64,000 nucleotides of DNA from positions 124,001-188,000 of the forward strand of contig PYSS01000039.1 of assembly GCA_003049465.1 (NCBI GenBank), given 5' to 3'. Positions 31,283 to 41,246 of this stretch are shown here, in pieces. Under the pieces are notes generated by a model. The model had not been told where the DNA came from. It searched no databases and was given only the letters and a program-made list of their open reading frames with translations. Numbering within the stretch: the stretch's first letter is position 1; each line of letters begins with the position of its first letter. Source of the stretch: Magnaporthiopsis rhizophila. Lineage: Eukaryota > Ascomycota > Sordariomycetes > Magnaporthales > Magnaporthaceae. The position numbers and the translations under genes were made by a program.

Positions 31283-32076
31283 ATCGTAGTCGCCATCGTC
31301 GTCGTCGTCGTCTTCGGTTGCCGCCCAGTAGGCCGAGCTGACCTGCTCTTCCCATTCGGCTTCTTCTGGTGTCATGCACAGGTCCATGGCCCACTTGACC
31401 GGACCCTCGGTCTCGTCGCTGTCGTCCTCGAGGTTCTGGCACAAAAAGTACGCCGGGTCGTGCTTTTTCGCCATGGGCTCCGCCCCGAGGCCGGTTGCGA
31501 GAACGCCGTCCGCGTCACTGGTCTGATACGCGTTGTAGACGAGCGTGAGCGCCCGTTTCCCAAGGCTGTTCACGTCCGCCGACATCAGCTCGCCGATCGT
31601 GGACATGGCCCCATCAGTGGCCTGGGCATCAGGTGGAGTTGGTTTTCCTCGTGTCAGCTTGGAGAATACGCCTCGAGAGAGAGGGAAAAAAATATAAAGA
31701 GGGAACCGACATCTCTGATGTTCTTCGCCATGATTTCCGGAGTCGGGCGGTTGAGGATGATGTTGCGCTGTCCTTCAGTAAGCGAGGCTGGGTCTGCAAA
31801 TGCCTTCCCCAAGACATCGCAGCGGCTGAAGAGCAGGATGCGCTCGAGCTTCGAGAGCGACTTGTTGTCTTTGGATGCTTTCTTGTACAGCACATCCGAT
31901 ATCTCGGGCTCCCCTTTCAGGAGGTCGTCGGGGCCGCCGGCCGCTTTCCGGTCGCCTATTTTGAGGGCCGCCATTTCCTTGGTGACTGCATCGGAGTCTG
32001 CGCCGGAACCACCAGGGCCACCGGCAGCAGCAGCAGCCGCCGCCGCCGCTCTGGCCTGGCTACGAGTGACGACCAT
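30830..32076 (-). CDS. Acidic protein with long poly-Asp tract (385 aa)
   Basis: There are two exons, 32076-31711 and 31621-30830. The join uses GT at 31710 (GTCGGT) and AG at 31622, giving NIRD-ATDGAMSTIGELM in frame; the alternative GT at 31705-31706 leads to a stop. The N-terminus is MVVTRSQARA plus an alanine run, then a globular-looking part (about residues 30-215) with SKLERILLFSRCDVLGK and ALTLVYNAYQTSDADG. From about 235 the protein is dominated by Asp runs encoded by GAC/GAT codons, followed by a Glu/Lys-rich coiled coil and a second acidic run. There is no family I can name. Acidic runs plus a basic helix would suit a chromatin or nucleolar protein, which is inference. The Asp tract is encoded by a trinucleotide microsatellite, so its length may vary between strains. 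Confidence 0.75.
31242..31313. repeat. Trinucleotide (GTC/ATC)n tract encoding poly-Asp
   Basis: This is a near-perfect trinucleotide repeat interrupted by single-base changes and read as Asp codons on the minus strand. It probably varies in length by slippage. Confidence 0.85.
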
Positions 32077-34335
32077 GGTGTTTTTTTGGGGCCCAAATAT
32101 AGTTCCCGCTCGGGGATTCCCTGGGCATCAACTTAGTTGATCGAGAGGAGCGGCCTCTTTATAGCTGCTAGGGAGCGGCAGCCTACGGATTTGAAGCAGT
32201 TGGCGGTGAAAAAAAAGACAATGTAAATCGAGGCTTTCTTGCCGTGGAGCACTGCTGCCTGAAGCCCCGCCACGTGTACCTACATTCGGCGACGACAAGG
32301 GAGTTGCGCTGTTGGTTGCACGGAGCGCCGCCCGAGGCTTATCACGCACTTGTGGATTCGACTATACGTCTTTGATTGACCGGAGCAAGGATGCGGGCGA
32401 GCCCGATTGGGTACCTTGGCATGCGACGCTACTACAGGTTAACCAGGAACGACCGGGGGAGAGGGGGGGGGTTTAATTTTCAATGCCATTTCCCACCTGC
32501 TCCTGAACACTCTCCCATGCCCATTCTCTCCGCCACTGACATTGTCTTCTTCCTTCAGCGACTGGCCCTAGCAAGGAATGGCTGCCCCTTCCCGGAATTG
32601 ACCCGAGTACGCCGGAAATCTGACCGAGCTCACCGCGGAGAGCATGTGTCTAGGCCCTTGTCGTGGATTAACTCGGCGTACGTGAGTACGTGACACCAGA
32701 GCCATCGGAGACTCCCTGTACAACATGGAATTACTTGCTCGTTTCTACCGTGCCAAACAGAATAATTTGTTTGGCAGGAGTCATGCGTACACACAAAGCC
32801 ACTGTCCTCGTAACCCTTGGGCGCTTTATTTCCCCGGAGCCGTTCGTTGATAGCCTACTTGGCCCCGGAAACTGCTCCCCGAGGTCTGAGATGCGCCTGT
32901 AGAAACGCATGGGCTGCCGCGCGACGGCGCCAGGTCAGCGCGATCTCCAGTCGTGCAGTCTGGCACGATTGATGTGACCTCTGCGGGGCCCTCTCTACGT
33001 GCAATGAGGCAGTCGACGCTCCCTCAAAAGCGTAGAAGGAAAACCGCCAGTTGTATTCTGGCGGTTGGTCTGTCCACCCAGTCCAGGACCAGGACGGCGG
33101 CGCGGAACCGTCGGCAATCCTGGAGACGCAGCTATCGGGTTGCCACAATAACCGTTGACCGGAAGCTCTTCTCAGGTACCTAGAGTGGACTAGAAGTTTG
33201 CCACCTCGGCGGTCGCTCTTTGGACCAGGGTGACATCTCGGTCAAACTCTTGCTTGAGCGGGGTGGCCACGGCACGGGTGAAGCCCTCGCCCACCGCGCA
33301 GTTGGCCATGTAGATGCCGACAGAGATGGGTGGGCTGTGCGGTTCCAGAGAGCGGTAGTCCTTGTGTTCTGTTTGGGTAGGTAGAGGCCGGCCGTGTTGT
33401 GGAAGAGGGACTGGCTGGCGTCGTGCCCACCGCACCGTGTTTGCGTGGGGGTATGGCTCTACACGCCTTGGGTGATGGGCGGGGTGCCTTGTGCTAAACC
33501 AACGTCACCCAGCAGGAAGCACCAGCCCCAATCATATATTTTTTTGGTGTCGCAGGCAGCGCATGGGAGAAGGTCACTATCCATATATGGTCGGCAAGAA
33601 ATACTCCGTCATCTCCCACAGGCACATTCGGACAAAATGGGCTGGTCTAGATCCAGGACCCTTGTCGTGTTGGGGATTGGCGGCGATCAGGTCTGCAGTG
33701 CGACAACGCTCCCCACTGCTGGAACCCGCGGCACCCATGAGCGAGAGGGTGTTGTGGCCCGCCTTGCAGGGTCTTCCCGTCAACCCGCCATCTCCAGACA
33801 GGTGCGGTAGCCCGCGTGATCATGCCAACTTATTTATTTAGATATAACAAGCTGATGCTTGCCGCCGGGGGGAGGAAGGGAAGCGCCCTCGACACAACGC
33901 GTAATTCTCCGTCCTTTGAGTTTGTGAATTGGCCGCTGTCCCTGCGACGCTTCCACAGCTGAGCATTTGGAAACCACCTCCGCTGATGGCTCTGCGCACA
34001 GCCAACACCCGAACCAGGACCAACCTGACCGACGCCAAAGTGGGAACACGATGCGGCTGAGCTGCGTGTTGAAGCAGCAGTATTTGAGCAGTGTTCCGGG
34101 TCTGGGCCCTCCGCCCATCCTCTCTTTTACGCCAACCTTAAAGTCGCATGTCCGCTGAGCACCGGCGCTTACTTCTCAAATATCTCTACACACCGTTGCA
34201 AAAAGGCAAAATCATTACACAAAAAAGGGCTTGAGAAAAAAAAAGAAGAAACGAAGATTTGTGCAATTCTGCCCGGTCTGCAGCGTACAGCCGGCCGCTT
34301 GGGAGGTTGCCCAAAAAGGAACAACGACAATCGAA
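32077..34335. other. Long spacer with a probable degenerate gene
   Basis: This 2.26-kb interval lies between the acidic-protein gene and the AIM6-type gene. Apart from the HET-like fragments listed separately (32855-33435), I see no open gene. A G run is at about 32457-32470, and sequence composition is mixed. Confidence 0.5.
32855..33435 (-). pseudogene. Possible HET-gene remnant
   Basis: Two short minus-strand frames lie one behind the other. The first (33435-33190) ends with a segment including NCAVGEGFTRAVATPL. The second (33148-32855) contains GSAPPSWSWTGW, a form of the PSWSW.GW block that HET proteins carry behind their HET domain. The frames are separated by stops, lack any HET-domain motif and have no good splice join. 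I interpret them as the decayed 3' part of a HET-type gene, about 2.6 kb from the intact HET gene. Chance resemblance of one short motif cannot be excluded. Confidence 0.3.
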
Positions 34336-35805
34336 ATGGCGGCCCATGCACCCGACGTGAAGGCGCCTGGAACAATCAGCCTCCCGGTCCCGGAGCAACC
34401 TGACGCTTTCTCGAGGGGCAGGCAGTCAGCAGTCTCAACGCCGGGCACAGCGGTCGAGGAAGGCATGCCAAGCCCACGACGCGGCCTGTTCTCGCTCGGC
34501 AAAAAGAGCCCCCTGAGCTTCTCCCCCACAAGGCACATGTGCAGCACGCCAACCAGACACATCGCCAGCAGCTGGAGGATACGTGGGGGCAAGAAGCTCG
34601 AGGTCGATCCGCTGCTCGCCAACAGCGATTACTTCGATGAGGCGAGATCCGACACAGTCTACGTCGACGAAGAGGTCACCATCTCGGACATCAGGCGGCG
34701 GCGGCGGGGGAGGCACTGGCTCGTCTGCAGCATTGTCTGCGGCATCGCATTACTGTACGTGACCCTTGTATTGCCCCGGGATCAAGATCAAGTGTAACGT
34801 GCAATGCAGCCAGCTGACCGTGTTTCCTGCTCCAGGATCGTGCTTCTGGTCCTTAACGTCCTACTGTTCGTCTCGAGCCGTGCGCGGGGTCACGACGACG
34901 ACCCGGACAGCATCTTCTCCGCCTGGGGCAAACCGGGCACGGGCACCGAAGGCCTTGCCTGGTACCCGACCGACTTCCTGCGCGACGTGCAGCCGATCCC
35001 GTGCCACTCGCACAACGACTACTGGCGCAAGGTCCCGCTCTTCTCGGCGCTGCACGCGGGCTGCATCGGCGTCGAGGCCGACGTGTGGCTGCTCGACTCG
35101 GCTGGCAGCGACACGCTGCTCATCGGCCACGACACGGCGGCGCTGCAGTCCAACCGCACCTTCCGGTCGCTCTACATCGACCCGCTCGTCCGCATCCTCG
35201 AGCGCCAGAACCCGTCGCACCAGTTCTACAACGAGTCCCGCCGCGGCGTCTTCGACGTCGACCCGGCCCAGACCCTGGCCCTGCTCGTCGACGTCAAGAC
35301 GGACGGCGCCAGCACGTGGCGCGAGGTCGTGCGCGAGCTGGAGCCGCTGCGCAGCCGGGGGTGGCTGAGCCGTTTCGACAACGGCAAGGTGACGTACGGC
35401 CCCATCACCGTCGTCGGCACGGGCAACACGCCCTTCGAAGTGCTGGTGGCCAACTCGACGTACCGCGACTACTTCTTCGACGCCCCGCTGGGCCAACTCG
35501 GGGACGAGAAAGGATCAAAGTACGACTCCACAAACTCGTACTACGCCAGCGTCTCATTAGGCAAGTCCATCGGCTCCGCCTGGCTGGGCGAGCTGAATCC
35601 CGGCCAGCAGCACAAGCTGCACGAGCAGATTGAGGCGGCGCACAAAAAGGGGCTCAAGGCACGCTATTGGGATCTCCCCGCCTGGCCCGTCCACGTGCGC
35701 AACGGCGTCTGGTCCAGCCTGGTCAAGGCGGGCGTCGACCTCCTTAACGTCGACGACCTTAGATCGGCGTCCAAGAAGGACTGGACCAAGGTGTGGTCAT
35801 TTTGA
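34336..35805 (+). CDS. AIM6: AIM6-like protein, PLC-type phosphodiesterase fold
   Basis: This is a membrane-anchored member of the AIM6 family (altered inheritance of mitochondria), which has a phosphatidylinositol-phospholipase-C-like TIM barrel; the substrate is unknown. There are two exons, 34336-34754 and 34836-35805 (462 aa), with donor GTACGT and branch GCTGACC. The join lies inside the single TM helix (WLVCSIVCGIALL-IVLLVLNVLLFV, about residues 128-152), so neither exon alone shows the full membrane anchor. The ~125-residue N-terminal part is Ser/Pro-rich and cytosolic by prediction. The barrel starts with IPCHSHNDYWRKVPLFSAL (about 194-212) and GVEADVWL; the histidine, Glu and Asp there match the family catalytic positions. 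It ends with GVDLLNVDDL near the C-terminus. The ATG at 34336 is chosen because the longer frame begins with TTG in A-rich sequence. Confidence 0.88.
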
Positions 35806-36459
35806 GGGTGATCGCCGAGCACGGCTGAAATGGCCGCTCCCGAGATGGGTGCACATCTGCCGATCCGACGACGTGTATCCTAGGGGCAATGCCAGATCCC
35901 GGAAAAGGGCAGTTTGCCGTCATGCACGATCAAAGGCCGCAGTCGCACAAGAAGGCTAGATTCAGATGTGCTGTGTTGCGCACTCGGCTTTTACTGCAGC
36001 GGGGTTTGGATCAGACGCCTCATGTAATGGCTGTTTGAGCCACCGTCGCCACCTCGCTCTCTGGCAGGTGAGCAGGAAATCCAGCCCGCTTTCTGGGTCA
36101 TTAGTCTGATCACGGAATGGAAACCGGGTCCGTTGCCGAGACCCCGGCATAACTCCGGACGGGCACGTGGAGAGGACGGGATTGCGGGATATGGATGCTG
36201 TGCGGGGTCGTCCTCGTGGTTGATAGACTCCATTACCTAAGGGTGATGAATCCATCCACCTCTGCTTGGTGGCGGGAGCATGTTTATCACACAGCTGGCT
36301 GCACGGCTATATAATTTCGACCAAGCTCTGCATTGAAATCATTGGTTTCCGTATCCTGCATCTACAATCCCATTGCTCTCGCATATTGCCCATTGCATCT
36401 AAACGTCAGACTCAATCCCTCACTCGACCACTCTTCTCCTAGACAGACCCTCGCTCATA
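35806..36459. other. Intergenic: AIM6 3' flank and cyanase promoter
   Basis: No gene is supported here. The last 160 bp hold a TATA box followed by a C/T- and CATC-rich leader before the cyanase start. Confidence 0.55.
36308..36314 (+). promoter_or_regulatory. TATA box of the cyanase gene
   Basis: TATATAA lies about 146 bp upstream of the cyanase ATG. Pyrimidine-rich sequence follows, which suits a strong, regulated promoter. Confidence 0.55.
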
Positions 36460-37226
36460 ATGTCAGCACCAAGACTTGCCACCCTTGACGTAAGTACACG
36501 TGCCCGCCCTCACACGCCCTTCCACAACGCCCAGCCGCTCAAACATGGAAAAATCCGCAGGACTCGCTGGCCGACCGCCTGCCCAAGTACTCGCAGGATC
36601 TGTTCGCCGCCAAGACGGTCCAGAACCTCAGCTTCGAGGCCATCGCCCAGCATCTGGGCCGCAGCGAGGTCGCCGTCGCGGGCCTCTTCTACGGCCAGGT
36701 GCAGGCGTCGGACGAGGACGTCGACAAGCTGTCGGAGCTGCTGGGCGTGCCCCGCGAGCACCTGTCAAAAATGACGTCGTGCCCGGACAGGGGCCGGTCG
36801 GGCCCCATGCCGCCCGTCGAGCCGCTCATCTACCGCCTGTACGAGGTGGTGCAGAACTACGGCTACGCTTACAAGGCCGTGCTGAACGAGAAGTTCGGCG
36901 ACGGCATCATGAGCGCCATCTGCTTCAACACAAAGGTTGAGAAGGAGGTGGACGAGGCGGGCGCTCCGTGGGTCGTCATTACCCTGAGGGGCAAGTGGTA
37001 CGTTTGCTTATGCGTTCTTTCCTTTTTTTCCCCACCTCTCATTCCTACTCCGTGTTTCCTCTGTGGCCTTTGTGCTCGGGAACTCTCGAGTCTGTCCTCG
37101 GACCCGATGCGATGGAGCATGGAAGCCGTCGAGGATCGAAAACGAAAAGCACCAGGCACCTCAAGAACCGCATCCAGCTGACACCGAGGATACGGCTCTG
37201 CTAGGCTCCCTTTCGCACGCTTCTGA
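36460..37226 (+). CDS. Cyanate hydratase (cyanase)
   Basis: This enzyme converts cyanate and bicarbonate to ammonia and carbon dioxide, both detoxifying cyanate and releasing nitrogen. There are three exons: 36460-36489 (30 nt), 36561-36997 and 37205-37226 (22 nt), giving 162 aa, the normal size. The last intron is unusually long (207 nt, branch GCTGACA). The final mini-exon restores the conserved end KWLPFARF; without it the reading frame runs into intron sequence. The N-terminal helical domain (AAKTVQNLSFEAIAQHLGRS) is followed by the catalytic domain. Active-site residues are Arg ~102 and Glu ~105 in IYRLYEVVQ and Ser ~128 in GDGIMSAICF, matching the bacterial Arg/Glu/Ser triad. No targeting signal is seen, so it is cytosolic; the decamer is known from the family. 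Confidence 0.95.
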
Positions 37227-38247
37227 TCCAGATGATATCGGCGGCAAGTGTAGATGAGCAAAGGAGAGAAAAGCGTCAGGGCTGGAGTCGCCGACATTTA
37301 GTGTGTTTGCATTCATTCTTACCCATGTATCTATACCGATCACATTCATCCTACTCCTCAGTTACATTGGCTAGAATGGGCGCCATCGCCAGGCGTATCG
37401 AATCACATGTCCGGGTGCTGCTGCAAATTGCCATGCGACCCCTCCCCCAAACTGGATTGGACCCTAAACACATCCAAAGATCGATAACAGCATACCACGC
37501 TGCATCTGGGAATGGATCTAATCGATCTAAAGACCTCCCTTTCTTCGTCGTGGTTGCTGTGGGGTGTGGTCGTAGGTGGCGTTGGGAACAATACTAAGTC
37601 CGCAACAACAATACTAAGGGGAGAAATCGCACTACCCCTGAATGCAGATTCACATCGCCAATTGCCCTCACCCCAATCTCCCGGGATCCCAGACATTTCA
37701 TGCAACCTCCCGAGAATCTTCCAAGATGTCTTTGATTGAGCAGCCTCTCCCGTGACGCCGCCGTTGAATATCTAGAACATGCCTCGATCCAACGCTTGCC
37801 CATCTTCGTCTCGGCTTCGACGGCAGAGCTCAAAGGATCTCCTGAGGTTCCTCGACTACAATACTAAGCACAATATCAAGATGTGTACCTGCAAGGCAAG
37901 ACACTCTGTTTGTTCCCGGGGGCACGTGGAGACGTATCGCCAGTCATGAAAGAAAATATACGGCACCGAAAACTGCCGAGGCTCACAGACTAGCAGCCTC
38001 TCCATGCCTAACGCCTCCATCGACAATGCCACACGGCCCTCGTCAAAGCAAGAGACAGGCAGCGAGAGCCGATCGGATCCGTTCCTGCATCTGACGTCCC
38101 GCCTATCGTCTCCGAGCATAAATTCCGGCCCCCAACCCATGTCAAATCGACAGATATCACTCTTCTTTTCCTCACCAGCAAGTCTTCACACACACACAAG
38201 CTATCATCAAACCTTCAAGACTTTCCAACTCCCAACTCATCTTCAAC
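37227..38247. other. Intergenic upstream of the pheromone-precursor candidate
   Basis: This is 1.02 kb without a supported larger gene. The segment just before the small ORF at 38248 has the layout of a strong fungal promoter: a TATA-like CATAAATT at about 38118-38125, then a C/T- and CACA-rich leader ending in CTTCAACATG. The 93-codon plus-strand frame at 38004-38285 runs through this leader and is probably not translated. Confidence 0.5.
38118..38125 (+). promoter_or_regulatory. TATA-like element before the pheromone ORF
   Basis: CATAAATT lies about 125 bp upstream of the ATG at 38248. It is followed by a pyrimidine- and CA-rich leader that resembles those of highly expressed fungal genes. 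Confidence 0.35.
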
Positions 38248-38316
38248 ATGCCTGCCAACAACGTCAAGAACACCACCCCTACTGAGGGTCCGGTCGAGGG
38301 CTGCACGATCATGTAG
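38248..38316 (+). CDS. Candidate CaaX lipopeptide mating pheromone precursor (22 aa)
   Basis: This is a complete ORF of 22 codons beginning MPANNVKNTTP and ending GPVEGCTIM followed by TAG. The last four residues, Cys-Thr-Ile-Met, form a farnesylation-type CaaX box with an aliphatic a2 position and Met at X. Known a-factor-type precursors of filamentous ascomycetes are just such 20-25-residue peptides: they begin MP, have a Ser/Thr/Asn-rich leader and end in a CaaX box that is farnesylated, trimmed and carboxymethylated before export by an Ste6-type transporter. The start context (TTCAACATGCC) and the CT/CA-rich leader fit strong expression. The ORF is far below usual gene-calling limits. Alternatives are another small prenylated peptide or chance; the combination of length, leader, MP start and exact C-terminal CaaX makes chance unlikely. 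The MAT locus is not in the window. Confidence 0.65.
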   Translation: MPANNVKNTTPTEGPVEGCTIM

Positions 38317-39720
38317 ATTGACTCGTCCTGCCTGACACCACAGCAGCGAGCAAGGGGATCAACACAAGTCCAAATCATGTTCAACCAGCCTACCTCTCCG
38401 CGCAGGTGGCACGATGTCACAGCGCAGCATGACGACGACAGACAACGCACGCAACATCTCCCTCCCCTTGCCCGCTCACCGCGACCTCGAACCGAAACAC
38501 AGCTGCTAGCGAAGCGCTCAGCAATGACAAGACAAGCAAGCTGCAGCACACCCCATCCACATTGGGCCTTTCTCTTCTCTCTACGACATACAACAACACA
38601 CATCCCGGCGGAAGCAGTCCACAAGCCAAAGACGAGCACGACCAGTCTTTCTTCCATGATCATCGATCAGCCTGGGGTCCAAAACATTTGCCCGCCTCTT
38701 CCTCTCTTCTCAGCCATACCACCCACGTCACCTTACCGGCCGGACTCGCTTTCAACAACCGGGCTCGTTAACAACGATGGAGGGTGATATTCTGGACACA
38801 ACAACAGCAGCAGAGGAGGAGTGGGGGCCATTTGTACGGCAAATGACAACGACGACGGTCGGCGTCTTCTTGCCTTTTACTTGTATTTCCTAATGTGTAG
38901 TGCCAGCCGGTGCATCTTCTCGTGGTGTACCGGTCTATATAAATGGTGCCCAGGAAAAGATACTTAATGTCTTGTTTCCTCCAAGTGATCGTGACGCTTT
39001 TAGTGATGGTCGGTTAGCAGCCGTAGAGATTCGGTAATTGCGTAGCGAGCTAGCTGGCGGCTGGGAGCTACCGGCCTTCACAGACCGATGCTCGCATGGA
39101 GAAATAATGAATATTTGAAGCAAAAACAAGGAATTGTCCTGTTTTCCCTTTAGTTGTTGGGGCCGTCGTTGGCTGAAAGTCAACTCCGCCTGATATTCTC
39201 CTGGCTTTGCACCGTCAAGACCCCAACCCCATGGCACATGAGAAGGGTACAATACTATCAGGGGCACAATATTAAAATAAAGCAAATGTGCTGAGGGTCT
39301 TTGTGCAAGAATTTTTTTGCGGAAGTATCAACCTCGGAAAGGCATTAAACAAAGGGAGAGTCATTGTCGGCAAACCCTGGTATGCGCGTCAAACAAGGCA
39401 ACTTGATGTTATCGATGCAAGTCGAAGCAGCCATCAAACTTAAGCTACCGGACCGTGCGTCCATCCGCGTCCCTGGTAATTGGGGCGGTGAACAAGCGAC
39501 CTGGGGAAAAGCGCGCGGCAGAATTTTGAGGTCCCGCCCCAATTAAAAAAAAAAAAACGCCGACGCGAAGCTCTGCGTCGGAGATCCAGCCAGTCGTCTC
39601 GGTTTGGAACAGCACTCGATCCCGACAACCACCCACTGCCACATTGTTCCCAGTCGCACGCGCCATCGCGACCGCACTGAAGCTGCGCAGGAGCATTTCC
39701 ACAGACGAGCGGGCGCAAGG
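38317..39720. other. Intergenic: pheromone 3' region and EBP2 promoter
   Basis: This 1.4-kb spacer has no supported gene. A TATATAAAT-type element is at about 38936-38944, with no obvious frame behind it. An A12-type run precedes the EBP2 leader (about 39545-39556). Confidence 0.45.
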
Positions 39721-41246
39721 ATGGTTACCAAGTCCAAACTAAAGCTTGCCCTGGCGGCGGAGAAGGGCATCGACTTGCGCAAGAAAAAGGAGCAGCGCAG
39801 GATCAAGGCGATTCACAAGGAAAAGGAGAAGAGAAAGTCGGCCGGCAAATGCAGGCCCGCATCCGCCGCGGACCAGGACGAGGACGACTGGGAGGATGAG
39901 GGCAGCGATGAGGATGAGGACGACAACCCCATGGTTGACATGGAGGCGGAGGAGGATTCCGATGACGACGAGGAGGAAGAGGACGAGGTGCGCATGCCCC
40001 TTCTAGTCTGGCTCAAGGGCTTTGAAGCGTGTGCGAGTGTGCGAGTGGTCGCAGACAAGGGGGCTAACTCGTTTCGCATATGCGCAGGTAAACCTGGGCA
40101 ATCTAGAAGACAGTGATTCCGAATCCGAATCCGAGGTGGAAATGGAGGAGAAGATCAGTCGTCCAAAAGCAAAGGCGCCAGCAGCAGCCGCACAAAAGAC
40201 CAAGGCCGAAGAGAAGAAGGCAAAGGCCGCAGCAAAAGCCGCAGCTCACAACGGTGACAACGACGATGATGACGAGGACGACGAGGAGGAGGAGGAGGAA
40301 GATGATATCGCCATGAGCGACCTGGAGGACCTGGACGAGGAGGAAAAGTCGGACCTGATCCCTCACCAGCGGCTAACCATCAACAACACTACGGCACTGC
40401 TGGCGTCGCTGTCGCGCATAGCGTTGCCGACGGCGCCCGGGGCCGCGCCCTTCTCGTCCCACATGTGCGTCGTCTCGACCGGCCCCGCCACCGAGGCCGA
40501 CATCCCCGACGTGGCCGACGACCTAGCGCGCGAGCTAGCCCTGTACAAACAGTGCCTCGACGCCGCTCGGCGCGCGCGGGCCCTGCTGCGCGCCGAGGGC
40601 GTCCCCTTCTCCCGCCCCGCCGACTACTTCGCCGAGATGGTCAAGCCCGACGAGCACATGGAGAAGGTCAAGGCGAAGCTGGTCGAGGATGCCACAGCCA
40701 AGAAGGCGGCCGCCGAGGCCCGCAAGCTGCGCGACCTCAAGAAGTTTGGCAAGCAGGTCCAGGTCGCTAAGCTGCAGGAGCGCGCCAAGGCCAAGAAGGA
40801 CACGCTCGAGAAGATCTCGAGCCTGAAGCGAAGTACGACTACAATCCTTGATCTGCCTTTTGTATCCTGTTCCTTTTTTTGTGCTAACGAAATCGTTTAC
40901 CCCTCAAAAAACAGAGCGCCAAGAATCTTCCGCCGCCCTGCCGGAGCGCGAGGTCGACCTGTTCGACGTGGGCGTTGACAACGAGCTAAAGCAGCACAGG
41001 AGCGCCGGCGCCGGCGGCGTCAACGGCAAGAATGGCAAAAAGGGGCCCGGAGGCCGCGGCCAGCCCGGCCGGAAGCGCCAGAAGAAGAACGAAAAGTACG
41101 GCTTCGGCGGCAAGAAGAAGTTCTCCAAGTCGGGCGACGCCATCAGCTCGGGTGACCTCAGCGGCTTCAACGGCAAGAGGATGAAGGGCAAATCGGCGCC
41201 GCGGCCGGGCAAGAGCAAACGCCTGGCCAGGGCGTCCAAGAGGTGA
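39721..41246 (+). CDS. EBP2: rRNA-processing protein EBP2
   Basis: This is a nucleolar protein needed for 60S subunit maturation (27S pre-rRNA processing). There are three exons: 39721-39987, 40088-40832 and 40915-41246 (447 aa). The last intron has a GCTAACG branch, and all joins keep frame. The N-terminal third is basic then acidic (Asp/Glu runs, about residues 55-90 and 145-185). The conserved EBP2 core runs from about 190 to 345: LTINNTTALLASLSRIALP, ELALYKQCLDAARRARALL, PFSRPADYFAEMVKPDEHMEKVKAKL, then a basic coiled coil RKLRDLKKFGKQVQVAKLQERAKAK. The C-terminus has DLFDVGVD and a Gly/Lys-rich nucleolar tail (RKRQKKNEKYGFGGKKK). The start is the ATG at 39721, with no earlier in-frame ATG near the conserved MVTKSKLKLAL. 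Confidence 0.93.

Noticed and set aside
38004..38285. 93-codon plus-strand frame overlapping the pheromone ORF
   Set aside because: It runs through the CT/CA-rich leader in another frame and has no motif; the short CaaX ORF explains the region better.
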